Shown here piece by piece: positions 31,437 to 40,196 of a DNA stretch of 64,000 nucleotides. This stretch comes from CAZDDB01 sp963843285. GTDB lineage: Bacteria; Acidobacteriota; HRBIN11; JAKEFK01. Position numbers and translations under genes: made by a program. The stretch is from positions 1 to 64,000 of the forward strand of contig CAWJJO010000002.1 of the NCBI GenBank assembly GCA_963843285.1, given 5' to 3'. Within the stretch, counting starts at the first letter, position 1. Each line of letters opens with the position of its first letter. The notes under the pieces were generated by a model. That model saw only the letters and a program-made list of their open reading frames with translations, did not search any database and was not told the origin of the DNA.

Positions 31437-34028
31437 ATGCGTCTAGATAAATTTACAATCAAGGCACAGGAGGCTTTACAGGAAGCCCAGTCCGTCGCCG
31501 AAAAGAACGGAAATCAGGAACTCGAGCCGGAGCATCTGCTATCGACCTTACTGGATCAAAAAGATGGCATTGCGCCTCCGCTTTTGAAAAAGCTCGGGAC
31601 GAACTATTCATTGCTTCGCGATCGAGTCCAGGAGCGAATCGACAAATTTCCCAAGGTCCAGGGGGCAGGCGGAGGCAGCTACATTTCTTCCCGACTGAAG
31701 ACGGTTTTGGACCAGGCGGAAAAAGAAGCGGAGCAGTTTAAGGATGAATTTGTCAGCGCGGAGCATTTTCTGCTCGCAATGGCGAAAGCAAAAAACACGG
31801 AAGCAGGTCGCATTTTGAATTCGGTTGGAGTAACACATGATGCGATTCTGAAAGCGCTGCAAGACGTTCGTGGGAATCAGCGGATTACGGATCAAAGTCC
31901 GGAAGAAAAATACCAGGTACTGGAAAAATATTGTAAAGACCTTACAGCGCTTGCAAAACAAGGAAAATTGGATCCTGTGATCGGACGCGATGAAGAAATC
32001 AGGCGGGTGATGCAGGTCCTCAGCCGTCGCACGAAGAACAATCCCGTATTGATCGGCGAGCCGGGAGTCGGCAAGACTGCCATTGTGGAAGGTCTTGCGC
32101 AAAGAATCATTAACCGTGACATTCCGGAAAGCCTCAAGGATCGCCGCCTGCTTTCCCTGGATATGGGAATGCTGGTCGCGGGCACCAAATATCGTGGTGA
32201 ATTCGAAGACCGTTTGAAGGCGCTGTTGAAAGCGATCGAAGAAAAAGCGGGGCAGATTATTCTATTTATAGATGAGCTTCATACACTTGTCGGGGCCGGC
32301 GCTGCCGAAGGAGCGGTGGATGCTTCGAATATGTTAAAACCTGCGCTGGCACGCGGGGAGCTGCGCTGTATCGGCGCAACCACGCTCAACGAATACCAGA
32401 AGCACATCGAAAAGGATGCTGCACTCGAGCGTCGTTTCCAGCCGGTGTTTGTAAAAGAACCATCCGTCGAAGATACGATCGCGATCTTGCGCGGTCTGAA
32501 AGAGCGGTACGAAATCCATCACGGTGTCCGGATCAAAGACACTGCGCTCATCGCGGCGGCCACACTTTCGCATCGCTATATCTCGGACCGATTCCTGCCG
32601 GACAAAGCGATCGATTTGATGGATGAAGCCGCGTCGCAGCTACGCATGGAGATCGACAGTCTTCCGCGTGAGATCGATGAAGTCGAGCGCCGTATTCTGC
32701 AACTACAAATTGAAAAGCAGGCGCTGCTCAAGGAAGAAGATGCGGTTTCACTGCAAAGGTTGGAAAAGATCAAGCAGGAGCTGAGCGGTTTGCAGGAAGA
32801 GAGCCGGATCATGAAGGTACACTGGCAGCAGGAAAAAGAGCTCATTGCAAAGATCCGTGAGTTGAAGGAAAAAGCAGAACAGGCAAAGATCGAAGAGCAA
32901 GCAGCGGAGCGCCGCGGAGACTTAAACAAAGCAGCCGAACTTCGGTACGGGACCCAGGTGCAACTGAAGAAAGAGCTCGATCAGGCAAACAAGAAGCTGG
33001 AGGAGCTGCAAAAAGACAAAAAGATGCTCAAGGAAGAGGTGGATGAGGATGACATCGCGCACATTGTTTCGCATTGGACCGGAATTCCGGTAACACGAAT
33101 GATGGAGAGCGAGATGCAGAAGCTCATTCATCTGGAAGAGAAACTGCGGGAACGTGTGATTGCGCAGGAAGAAGCGCTGGAAAAAGTGGCCAACTCGGTT
33201 CGCAGGTCGCGTGCCGGATTGCAGGATGTAAATCGTCCGATCGGTTCGTTTATCTTTCTTGGCCCAACCGGAGTTGGAAAAACCGAGCTGGCGCGGGCGC
33301 TGGCCTCAACCCTGTTCGATGATGAACGTGCCATGGTGCGCATCGATATGTCCGAATATATGGAAAAGCATGCCGTTGCTCGGTTGATTGGCGCCCCTCC
33401 CGGATATGTAGGTTATGAAGAGGGAGGTTATCTGACCGAGGCGATCCGCAGACGTCCCTATTCCGTGATCTTGTTTGACGAGATTGAAAAGGCGCATCAG
33501 GACGTGTTTAACGTTCTGCTACAGGTGCTGGATGACGGCCGCATGACCGATGGAAAGGGAAGGACTGTGGATTTCAAAAATACCATCATTATTATGACGT
33601 CGAATCTCGGCAGTCATTTGATTGCAGAAATGCGGGATGAAGAACGAATGAGGAAAGAAGTGATGGAAATTGTACGCCAGCATTTTCGTCCGGAATTCTT
33701 AAATCGCGTGGACGACATCGTGATCTTTCATCCTCTGACGCAGGATGACATTGCGAAGATCGTGGAAATCCAGCTTGGAGTGGTGATGCGGGTTCTCGCG
33801 CAGAAAAGTCTGAACCTGGAGATGAGCGATCGCGCAAAGGAATTTCTGACAAGAGTCGGATACGATCCGGTGTACGGAGCTCGTCCCCTGAAACGCGCGA
33901 TCCAGCAATATTTGCAGAATCCGCTGGCTATGGAGCTTCTGCAGGGAACGATTCGCGAGGGAGAGACGGTTACGGTGGATTATGATCCTTCCGCGGACAA
34001 GCTTGTGTTCAACGCCGTAACGGCGTAG
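31437..34028 (+). CDS. clpB: ATP-dependent disaggregase ClpB
   Basis: 863 residues from ATG 31437 (RBS GAGGCAGG; the frame opens earlier at TTG 31380). Clp-N domain (LDKFTIKAQEALQEAQ, EPEHLLSTLLDQ), AAA1 with GEPGVGKTA, LFIDELHTLVG and ALERRFQ, a full coiled-coil M domain (~400-520, LREKAEQAK-like heptads), and AAA2 with GPTGVGKTELAR, LFDEIEKAH, GYVGYEEGG pore loop and FLNRVDD. No ClpP-docking loop after MTSNLGSHL. It works with DnaK to extract proteins from aggregates. All key residues are intact, in contrast to the two other Clp-like genes in the window. Confidence 0.97.
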   Translation: MRLDKFTIKAQEALQEAQSVAEKNGNQELEPEHLLSTLLDQKDGIAPPLLKKLGTNYSLLRDRVQERIDKFPKVQGAGGGSYISSRLKTVLDQAEKEAEQFKDEFVSAEHFLLAMAKAKNTEAGRILNSVGVTHDAILKALQDVRGNQRITDQSPEEKYQVLEKYCKDLTALAKQGKLDPVIGRDEEIRRVMQVLSRRTKNNPVLIGEPGVGKTAIVEGLAQRIINRDIPESLKDRRLLSLDMGMLVAGTKYRGEFEDRLKALLKAIEEKAGQIILFIDELHTLVGAGAAEGAVDASNMLKPALARGELRCIGATTLNEYQKHIEKDAALERRFQPVFVKEPSVEDTIAILRGLKERYEIHHGVRIKDTALIAAATLSHRYISDRFLPDKAIDLMDEAASQLRMEIDSLPREIDEVERRILQLQIEKQALLKEEDAVSLQRLEKIKQELSGLQEESRIMKVHWQQEKELIAKIRELKEKAEQAKIEEQAAERRGDLNKAAELRYGTQVQLKKELDQANKKLEELQKDKKMLKEEVDEDDIAHIVSHWTGIPVTRMMESEMQKLIHLEEKLRERVIAQEEALEKVANSVRRSRAGLQDVNRPIGSFIFLGPTGVGKTELARALASTLFDDERAMVRIDMSEYMEKHAVARLIGAPPGYVGYEEGGYLTEAIRRRPYSVILFDEIEKAHQDVFNVLLQVLDDGRMTDGKGRTVDFKNTIIIMTSNLGSHLIAEMRDEERMRKEVMEIVRQHFRPEFLNRVDDIVIFHPLTQDDIAKIVEIQLGVVMRVLAQKSLNLEMSDRAKEFLTRVGYDPVYGARPLKRAIQQYLQNPLAMELLQGTIREGETVTVDYDPSADKLVFNAVTA

Positions 34029-34037
34029 GGGAAGATG

Positions 34038-34105
34038 TAAGCACGGAAACACGGAAAATGTAGATCAAAAACTTAACTTCCGTGATTCCGTGTTTCCGTG
34101 CTTAA
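34038..34105. repeat. Period-8 palindrome (CACGGAAA type)
   Basis: TAAGCACGGAAACACGGAAA on the left and TTCCGTGATTCCGTG, TTTCCGTGCTTAA on the right; ends are perfectly complementary (TTAAGCACGG). Sits between clpB and htpX and could serve as a transcript-end hairpin. Confidence 0.8.
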
Positions 34106-34128
34106 GTTCTGATGGAGGTGTAAAAGAT

Positions 34129-34977
34129 ATGAATGGATTGAAAACTGCATTTTTACTTGGCCTGATGACCGCTCTCATTTTGGCGATCGGCAACTATGCG
34201 GGCGGCCGCCAGGGAATGGTCATTGCATTTGTGCTTGCCGGCGTGATGAACTTTGTTTCGTACTGGTTTTCGGACAAGATTGTTCTCGCGATGTACCGTG
34301 CAAAGCCGGTGGAGCGGGATCAGGCTCCCGAGTTGTACGACATGCTGCGCAATCTCACGATGAGAGCCAATTTGCCGATGCCGAAGCTTTACATCATTCC
34401 AACCGATGCGCCCAATGCGTTTGCTACCGGACGAAATCCGGAACATGCCGCGGTTGCGGTGACGCAGGGGATTTTGCGTCTATTAAGTCGCGAAGAGCTG
34501 GAAGGCGTGCTTGCTCACGAACTTTCACACGTAACCAACCGGGACATCCTGATCTCTTCGGTGGCGGCGACTCTGGCCGGCGCGATCATGATGATTGCTA
34601 GATTTGCTCAGTTCAGTTTATGGTTTGGCGGATATGGCGGACGCGATGATGACCGCGGCGGCAATCCGATCGGCTTGTTGCTGATGGTGATTCTGGCGCC
34701 GATTGCGGCCACTTTGATTCAGCTTGCGATTTCGCGTTCGAGGGAATACGGGGCTGACGAATCAGGCGCGAAAATGGTTGGTCATGCGCACGGCCTGGCA
34801 AGCGCATTGGAAAAGCTCGAATATGCTTCCAAGCGTCGTCCGATGATTGCCAATCCTGCTTCGGCCCATCTTTTTATCGTGAAGCCGTTTACAGGTCAGG
34901 CATTGATGGCCCTGTTTTCGACCCATCCGCCGCTGGAGAAGAGAATCGAGCGTCTCCGTGAGTTGTTCGGAAACTGA
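34129..34977 (+). CDS. htpX: Membrane zinc metalloprotease HtpX
   Basis: 282 residues from ATG 34129 (GGAGGTG at 34114). Two N-terminal TM helices (FLLGLMTALILAIGNYA, VIAFVLAGVMNFVSYWF), the zinc motif LAHELSHVTNRD (HExxH), a TM pair (VAATLAGAIMMIARF, LLLMVILAPIAATL) and the third ligand in REYGADESGA. M48 family, cleaves misfolded inner-membrane proteins with the active site in the cytoplasm. Its place between clpB and groESL fits the quality-control cluster. Confidence 0.95.
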   Translation: MNGLKTAFLLGLMTALILAIGNYAGGRQGMVIAFVLAGVMNFVSYWFSDKIVLAMYRAKPVERDQAPELYDMLRNLTMRANLPMPKLYIIPTDAPNAFATGRNPEHAAVAVTQGILRLLSREELEGVLAHELSHVTNRDILISSVAATLAGAIMMIARFAQFSLWFGGYGGRDDDRGGNPIGLLLMVILAPIAATLIQLAISRSREYGADESGAKMVGHAHGLASALEKLEYASKRRPMIANPASAHLFIVKPFTGQALMALFSTHPPLEKRIERLRELFGN

Positions 34978-34980
34978 TTT

Positions 34981-35090
34981 TGTAGTTGCGGGCCTCCTGG
35001 CGGATTTTGTAGTCTGCGGGCCTCCGTGCCCGCAACAGGTGGATGATCTACTCTCGCGGGCAGGGACGCCCGCGACTCCCAAGAAGTAAG
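34981..35090. repeat. GCGGGC-type palindrome with duplicated left arm
   Basis: TTGCGGGCCTCCTGGCGG and TTTTGTAGTCTGCGGGCCTC at the left, GCGGGCAGGGACGCCCGCGA at the right. The left arm occurs twice (TGTAGTTGCGGGCCTCC, TGTAGTCTGCGGGCCTCC), as if one copy had inserted into or recombined with another. Confidence 0.75.
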
Positions 35091-35093
35091 TAC

Positions 35094-35121
35094 TTGATTT
35101 TGGGAACCAATTTGGTATACT
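35094..35121 (+). promoter_or_regulatory. Promoter of groESL
   Basis: TTGATT (35094-35099), 16 bp spacer, TATACT (35116-35121), just upstream of the CIRCE element. Confidence 0.6.
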
Positions 35122-35127
35122 AGCTCG

Positions 35128-35154
35128 TTAGCACTCTCATCGAACGGCTGCTAA
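35128..35154 (+). promoter_or_regulatory. CIRCE operator (HrcA binding site)
   Basis: TTAGCACTC - N9 - GGCTGCTAA. The left arm is the exact consensus; the right arm differs from GAGTGCTAA at two positions. It lies downstream of the -10 box and ~50 bp before groES, the usual position, so groESL is very probably HrcA-repressed and heat-inducible. Confidence 0.85.
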
Positions 35155-35206
35155 TCATGCAGCGATAACTCAATCATCCATAGATACTTAGTGGAGGATC
35201 AAACTT

Positions 35207-35494
35207 ATGGAGATTCAACCTTTACATGACAAGATCGTCCTTCAAAGATTGGAGGAAAAGGAAGAAATTCGTGGCGGAATCGTCATTCCCGATACGGCCA
35301 AAGAAAAGCCGCAGCGCGGAAAGGTGATCGCAGTTGGAAAGGGCAAGGTGCTGTCTGACGGACGGCGCAGGCAACCCGCGGTTTCCAAAGGAGACACGGT
35401 GTTGTTTTCAAAATGGGCCGGTAACGAAATCAAATTGGGAGATCAGGAATATCTGATTCTCTCTGAAGATGAAATTCTGGGAATTATTGCATAA
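35207..35494 (+). CDS. groES: Co-chaperonin GroES
   Basis: 95 residues. IQPLHDKIVLQRLEEKEEIR, GGIVIPDTAKEKPQRGKVIA (mobile loop IVIPD that binds GroEL), GDTVLFSKWAGNEIKL and the C-terminal ILSEDEILGII are diagnostic. It caps GroEL. GGAGG precedes the ATG; groEL follows after 14 bp under the same CIRCE control. Confidence 0.97.
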   Translation: MEIQPLHDKIVLQRLEEKEEIRGGIVIPDTAKEKPQRGKVIAVGKGKVLSDGRRRQPAVSKGDTVLFSKWAGNEIKLGDQEYLILSEDEILGIIA

Positions 35495-35508
35495 GGCAGG
35501 AGGATTTT

Positions 35509-37152
35509 ATGGCAGGAAAAATGATCAAATATGATGAAGAAGCGCGCAATGAAATTTTGCGCGGTGTCAACAAACTGGCAGACGCTGTAAAGGTGACTCT
35601 TGGTCCGAAGGGGCGCAACGTGGTCATCAACAAGTCGTTTGGATCGCCGCAGATTACAAAAGACGGAGTGACCGTTGCAAAGGAGCTCGATTTCAAGGAC
35701 CGCTTTGAGAACCTGGGCGCAGTGATGGTGAAAGAGGTTGCCTCGAAGACCAGTGATCTGGCGGGCGATGGAACAACCACAGCGACTGTTCTCGCGCAAG
35801 CAATTGTGCGTGAAGGAACAAAAAACATCATTGCGGGCGCGAATCCGATGGAAGTGAAGAGGGGAATTGATCGCGCTGTGGAAACCGTAGTGGAAGAACT
35901 GAAAAAGCTTTCGACCCCTGTTTCCGGCAGTAAGGACATCGAAGATGTTGGAACGATTTCTGCGAACAATGATCGCGAAATCGGAAAGCTGATTGCGCAG
36001 GCAATGGAAAAAGTCGGCAAAGACGGTGTCATCACGGTAGAAGAAGGAAAGACGCAGGAAACACGTCTGGAGCTGGTAGAAGGAATGCGGTTTGATCGTG
36101 GATATCAGTCGCCGTATTTCATAACCGATCCGGAACGGATGGAAGTATCACTGGAAGATCCTTACATATTGATCTATGAAAAGAAGATTTCAGCGATCCA
36201 TGATCTTCTTCCGATTTTGCAAAAAGTTGCCCAGGCAGGGCGTCCGCTCTTGATCATTTGCGAAGAGCTGGAGGGTGAAGCGCTTGCCACACTTGTTGTG
36301 AACAAGCTGCGCGGCACGTTGAAGGTGGCTGCAGTGAAGGCTCCAGGATATGGTGACCGCAGAAAGGCGATGCTGGAAGACATTGCCATTTTGACCGGCG
36401 GACACATGATCTCAGAAGATATCGGGTTCAAGCTTGAGAATCTGCAGATCAAAGACCTCGGCCAGACGAAACGCGTGCTCATCGACAAGGAGAACACTAC
36501 CATTGTGGAAGGACTTGGCAGTAAGAAGGACATTCAAGGCCGCATTTCCGCGATCCGCAGACAGATCGAAGATACGAAGTCCGATTATGATCGCGAAAAG
36601 CTGCAGGAGCGGCTGGCAAAACTTGCTGGCGGCGTGGCAGTCATCAAAGTGGGAGCTGCAACCGAGACGGAAATGAAAGAACGGAAAGCGCGTATCGAAG
36701 ATGCCATGCACGCGACAAAAGCTGCTGTAGAAGAGGGAATTGTTCCTGGGGGCGGCGTTGCTTACATTCGCTCGCAGAAAGCGGTGCAGGCGCTAAAGCT
36801 GAATGGCGATCAGCAGATCGGCGTCAACATCGTCATTCGCGCGCTGGAAGAACCGTTGCGGATGATCGCTTCGAATGCAGGATGGGAATCCTCGATCGTT
36901 GCGAACGAAGTAAAGAAGGCGAGTCAAAATGTGGGCTTCAATGCGGATTCCGAAAAATACGAAGATCTGATCAAGGCCGGTGTAATCGATCCGACAAAAG
37001 TCTCTCGTATTGCGCTGCAGCATGCAGCATCCATCGCTTCGCTATTGATTACTACCGAAGCGGCGGTTTGCGACATGCCCGAAAAGAAAAAGAAAGAAAT
37101 GCCGGGCGGCGGCGGTCACGGTCACGGGATGGAAGATTACGGGGATTATTAA
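35509..37152 (+). CDS. groEL: Chaperonin GroEL
   Basis: 547 residues, complete 60-kDa chaperonin. LGPKGRNVVINKSFGSPQIT (nucleotide site), DLAGDGTTTATVLAQ, EGMRFDRGYQSPYFIT and PGGGVAYIR match the family throughout. The C-terminal tail is KKKKEMPGGGGHGHGMEDYG rather than a long GGM repeat, so the cavity tail is short and His-bearing. RBS AGGAGG. An intrinsic terminator follows at 37193. Confidence 0.97.
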   Translation: MAGKMIKYDEEARNEILRGVNKLADAVKVTLGPKGRNVVINKSFGSPQITKDGVTVAKELDFKDRFENLGAVMVKEVASKTSDLAGDGTTTATVLAQAIVREGTKNIIAGANPMEVKRGIDRAVETVVEELKKLSTPVSGSKDIEDVGTISANNDREIGKLIAQAMEKVGKDGVITVEEGKTQETRLELVEGMRFDRGYQSPYFITDPERMEVSLEDPYILIYEKKISAIHDLLPILQKVAQAGRPLLIICEELEGEALATLVVNKLRGTLKVAAVKAPGYGDRRKAMLEDIAILTGGHMISEDIGFKLENLQIKDLGQTKRVLIDKENTTIVEGLGSKKDIQGRISAIRRQIEDTKSDYDREKLQERLAKLAGGVAVIKVGAATETEMKERKARIEDAMHATKAAVEEGIVPGGGVAYIRSQKAVQALKLNGDQQIGVNIVIRALEEPLRMIASNAGWESSIVANEVKKASQNVGFNADSEKYEDLIKAGVIDPTKVSRIALQHAASIASLLITTEAAVCDMPEKKKKEMPGGGGHGHGMEDYGDY

Positions 37153-37156
37153 CCAA

Positions 37157-37174
37157 TAGCGACTGAAGTCGCTA
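37157..37174. repeat. Short palindrome TAGCGAC-TGAA-GTCGCTA
   Basis: Perfect 7-bp inverted repeat immediately after groEL; similar GCGACTGAAGTCGC palindromes are known as scattered intergenic repeats in other bacteria. Confidence 0.55.
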
Positions 37175-37192
37175 CTACAAACATTTTGGGAT

Positions 37193-37219
37193 GGGCAGGC
37201 CTTGCGCCTGCCCTTTCTC
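37193..37219 (+). terminator. Rho-independent terminator of groESL
   Basis: GGGCAGGC - CTTGC - GCCTGCCC followed by TTTCTC: an 8-bp perfect GC stem and a T-rich tail, 40 bp after the groEL stop. On the other strand it lies just past the end of the DUF4382 gene and may be bidirectional. Confidence 0.75.
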
Positions 37220-37222
37220 ATT

Positions 37223-37750
37223 CTAGGACTGATTTGTAACGGATACTGCTTTCAATACCGGCCGAAGGATGCATCGTTCATTGTTACCCGTCCGGACAAC
37301 ATGGACAGATTGTTCCGCATCGAAATCAACAAGCATATCGGTCGTATTGCCTTCCTTGATTTCAAATGTGACCGGAACCTCGATTTTGCCGCTGGGCACT
37401 TTTAGATCGCAACGGTCTCCGGCCTGATCGATTATGTGTCCTTCATCGACAAACAAGCGGAATCCCGTGTACGTGCCGGGACGCAGTTCTCCGATTGCAA
37501 GCACGGTCCGTACACCTTTCAGACTCAACAAGTCAACGCTTTTTGTGGCGTCTGAAAAACTCCTCCAGGCCCCGCCGGTCTGGTGTACTTCAATTTCACT
37601 CAGAGTGACCGAGACTTCACGCAGATCGATCGGCTGATCAGTCAACTCCATCTGCAACATTCCTCCACCGGCTGAAACTCCATTATCATTGGAGTTACAT
37701 GCCAGGAGAAGAACAGCACTCAGGATCAAACATGCTATGAATGTCCGCAT
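37223..37750 (-). CDS. DUF4382-domain lipoprotein
   Basis: 175 residues from ATG 37750 (GGAGGTG upstream; the frame extends much further 5' without similarity). Signal peptide with lipobox LLLACNS. The mature part GMLQMELTDQPIDLREVSVT, LSEIEVHQTGG, VDLLSLKG, LAIGELRPGTYTGFRL is the DUF4382 pattern, a beta-sandwich of surface lipoproteins with unknown ligand. Convergent with groEL. Confidence 0.88.
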   Translation of the reverse strand: MRTFIACLILSAVLLLACNSNDNGVSAGGGMLQMELTDQPIDLREVSVTLSEIEVHQTGGAWRSFSDATKSVDLLSLKGVRTVLAIGELRPGTYTGFRLFVDEGHIIDQAGDRCDLKVPSGKIEVPVTFEIKEGNTTDMLVDFDAEQSVHVVRTGNNERCILRPVLKAVSVTNQS

Positions 37751-37863
37751 ATCAGCACCTCCAAATCTTAGAAACACCCGATAGTTTAAATAGCTAGACT
37801 TCTTTTTCGCGATGTCAAGAGGAGGAGATGCACGTCCCTGCATGTTCGGTCCCTTCATTTCGG

Positions 37864-37892
37864 TTGAAAGAGATCGCCTGTTTTTGTTATAT
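37864..37892 (+). promoter_or_regulatory. Putative promoter of the ClpC-like gene
   Basis: TTGAAA (37864-37869), 17 bp spacer, TTATAT (37887-37892), ~28 bp before ATG 37921. No CIRCE or CtsR box seen. Confidence 0.45.
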
Positions 37893-37920
37893 TTCAATGT
37901 GAGGTAGTGGAGTCTTCTGA

Positions 37921-40196
37921 ATGCGCGAACTCGATTTTGGCGATTATAACGATAAGTTGAGTAAATCGGGCCGTGAGGTCCTGGCGCTTGCGATTGAAGA
38001 ATCACGCCGGAGGGACCAGAATTATCTCGCTGCCGAACATCTGTTTCTTGCCCTCGTGAGAATTGAGCGAAAGCTCTTCGACGAAATGGTTCGGGACATG
38101 CGTCTTGCCCCGGACGACATCATCAAGGACATCAGCCAGCATCTGGATTTGAGCAAGCAATATGTCGGGAAGGGACTGAAAATCACCTTCAGCATGAAAT
38201 CGATTTTCCGTCTTGCATGGATCAATACGTTTCAATGCGGACGGTCGAAGATCGAATCGTTTGATCTACTCTGTGCAATCTTTCAAGAAGGGAACAACAT
38301 TCCCGTTGAGATCTTTCGGCTGTATGGAGTTGAGCCGGAGCATGTGGTCCGGCGGATCAGCGAAAGAGTCAAGAATCGCGAGCTTCAGGAAAAAGAGCTC
38401 AAGCGAAAGTTTGATCTTCCACGGCATCTAAAGCACTTCACTACCAATTTGAACTACCTGGCTCGACAGAATAAGCTTCCCCCATTATCGGTCGCGATCA
38501 TGAGATCAACAAAGTAATCGAGATTCTAAGTCATGTGGATCGCCCGAATTCTGTAATGTTGCTCGGCGAACCTGGTGTTGGAAAGAGCGCCGTGGCAGAG
38601 GGTCTGGCACAAAGACTGGAATATGAAGCTCATCTATTGCCGGATCGTCTGCGCGGTTGTCAGGTGTTGCAGCTTCACCTGAATATGTTGATTGCTGGGA
38701 CCATGTTCCGCGGCATGTTTGAAGACCGGATTGAGAATATCATCTCAGAACTTCGCGAACGTCATGATTTGCTTCTGTTTGTGGATGAAGCGCACACACT
38801 GATTGGCGCGGGCGCGGCGCTGGGCGCGCCGGCAGATGCTGCCAATATTTTCAAGTCTTCTCTGGCTCGCGGTGAGATCCGGATCGTCGGTGCTACGACA
38901 ACTACGGAATACCGCCAATACTTTCAGGAGGATGAAGCGCTTGCCAGACGCTTCCGCGTCGTAAAGATTTCGGAACCGTCCCTGGCAGAAACCAGACAGA
39001 TCGTGGAAGGACTGGTTCCACGGTTCGAAACAAACTATTCAGTCCGGATTTCCGATGAGGCGATCGATGCTGCGCTTCAAATGGCTTCCCGTTATAATCG
39101 CGGGCTTCATTTACCGGACAAAGTGATCGGGTGGCTGGATACCGCCGCGGTCAAGGTGCAAATTCGCAATGATCAGAAGATTGTGAAGCGCGAAGATGTC
39201 GTGTCCGTGATCGCGGAAGAATCGGAAATCCCACAAGACCTGGTTGTACGCGATGTGTCCGACCGGTTTGACGATCTGGAAGAAAAATTGATGCAGCGCG
39301 TCGTGGGGCAAACGGAAGCGATCCACAAACTGGCGCAGCGACTGCGACTGAACAAAGGCCCCCTCAAAGAGAATTTTTACAAATCGGACGGGGTCTTCTT
39401 GTTCCTGGGCCCTACCGGCGTTGGAAAGACAGAACTGGCAAAAGCTCTTGCCGAATGCCTGTTCGGCGATGAGCATAAGATGGTGCGCGTGGATCTTTCC
39501 GAATATCAGGACTCCGGTGTTTCCATCGAGAAGTTGATCGGTATGCCGCGGGGAATCGTTGGATCGGAACGCGGGGGAATTCTGACCACCCAGATCCGGG
39601 ACAATCCATATACGGTTGTGCTGCTGGATGAAATGGAAAAGGCTCATCCCCATTTGCTCTCCCTGTTCCTCCAGGTATTCGATGAAGGGTGGTTAACAGA
39701 TGGCCGGGGGAAGAAGGTTTATTTTAGCGATTCCGTCATTATCATGACTTCCAATCTAGGCTCTCACTTGTTTAAGGCAGCGCTCCAACCCCTGGGATTT
39801 CTGAATGAGCGTGAAAACCTGAATGTTGTAAAACGGGAGATTCTGAAAGAAATGGAGCGAGTCTTTTCTCCTGAATTCCGGAACCGCATCGATGAGGTAA
39901 TTGTGTTTGCCCCGTTGACGCGAGAACAGGTCAAATTGATCGCGGAAAAGTATCTGAACCAGGTGGAAAAATCACTGCGCGAGGCCGGGAAACAGTTAAT
40001 TACTACCCCGGAAGCGCTGGAGCGATTGGTTACTCATGGTTATAGCTACGCGTACGGCGCGCGCTTTTTAAAGCGGACGATCGATGAGAAGATCAAAATC
40101 CCGATCACCAATCAATGGAATCAGGGCGATACCTTCCTTGCCGAAGTAGTGGAAGAGGAAGTGGTTGTCCGCCCGTTTATCCCCGAGCTGACTTAG
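37921..40196 (+). CDS. ClpC/ClpA-like AAA+ unfoldase, one apparent frameshift
   Basis: The first frame (37921-38517) is a double Clp-N domain (SGREVLALAIEESRRRDQNY, AAEHLFLALV). The rest is in another frame: PIIGRDHEINKVIEIL, then AAA1 GEPGVGKSA, LLFVDEAHTLIG, ALARRFRV and AAA2 GPTGVGKTELAK, LLDEMEKAH, FRNRIDEV. One missing C in the CCCCC run at ~38480 restores a ~759-residue protein. No ClpB M domain. The AAA2 pore loop reads RGIVGSERGG, without the aromatic residue of GYVGYEEGG. PLGFLNE (~39793) sits where ClpC has its ClpP-docking VGF loop. Likely a ClpP partner with altered substrate grip (inference). Ends overlapping ugd convergently by 20 bp. Confidence 0.85.

Noticed and set aside
31437..31500. 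Starting clpB at the upstream TTG (31380)
   Set aside because: The extra 19 residues overlap the promoter region and have no similarity to ClpB; ATG 31437 has a ribosome binding site and begins with LDKFTIKAQEALQEA.
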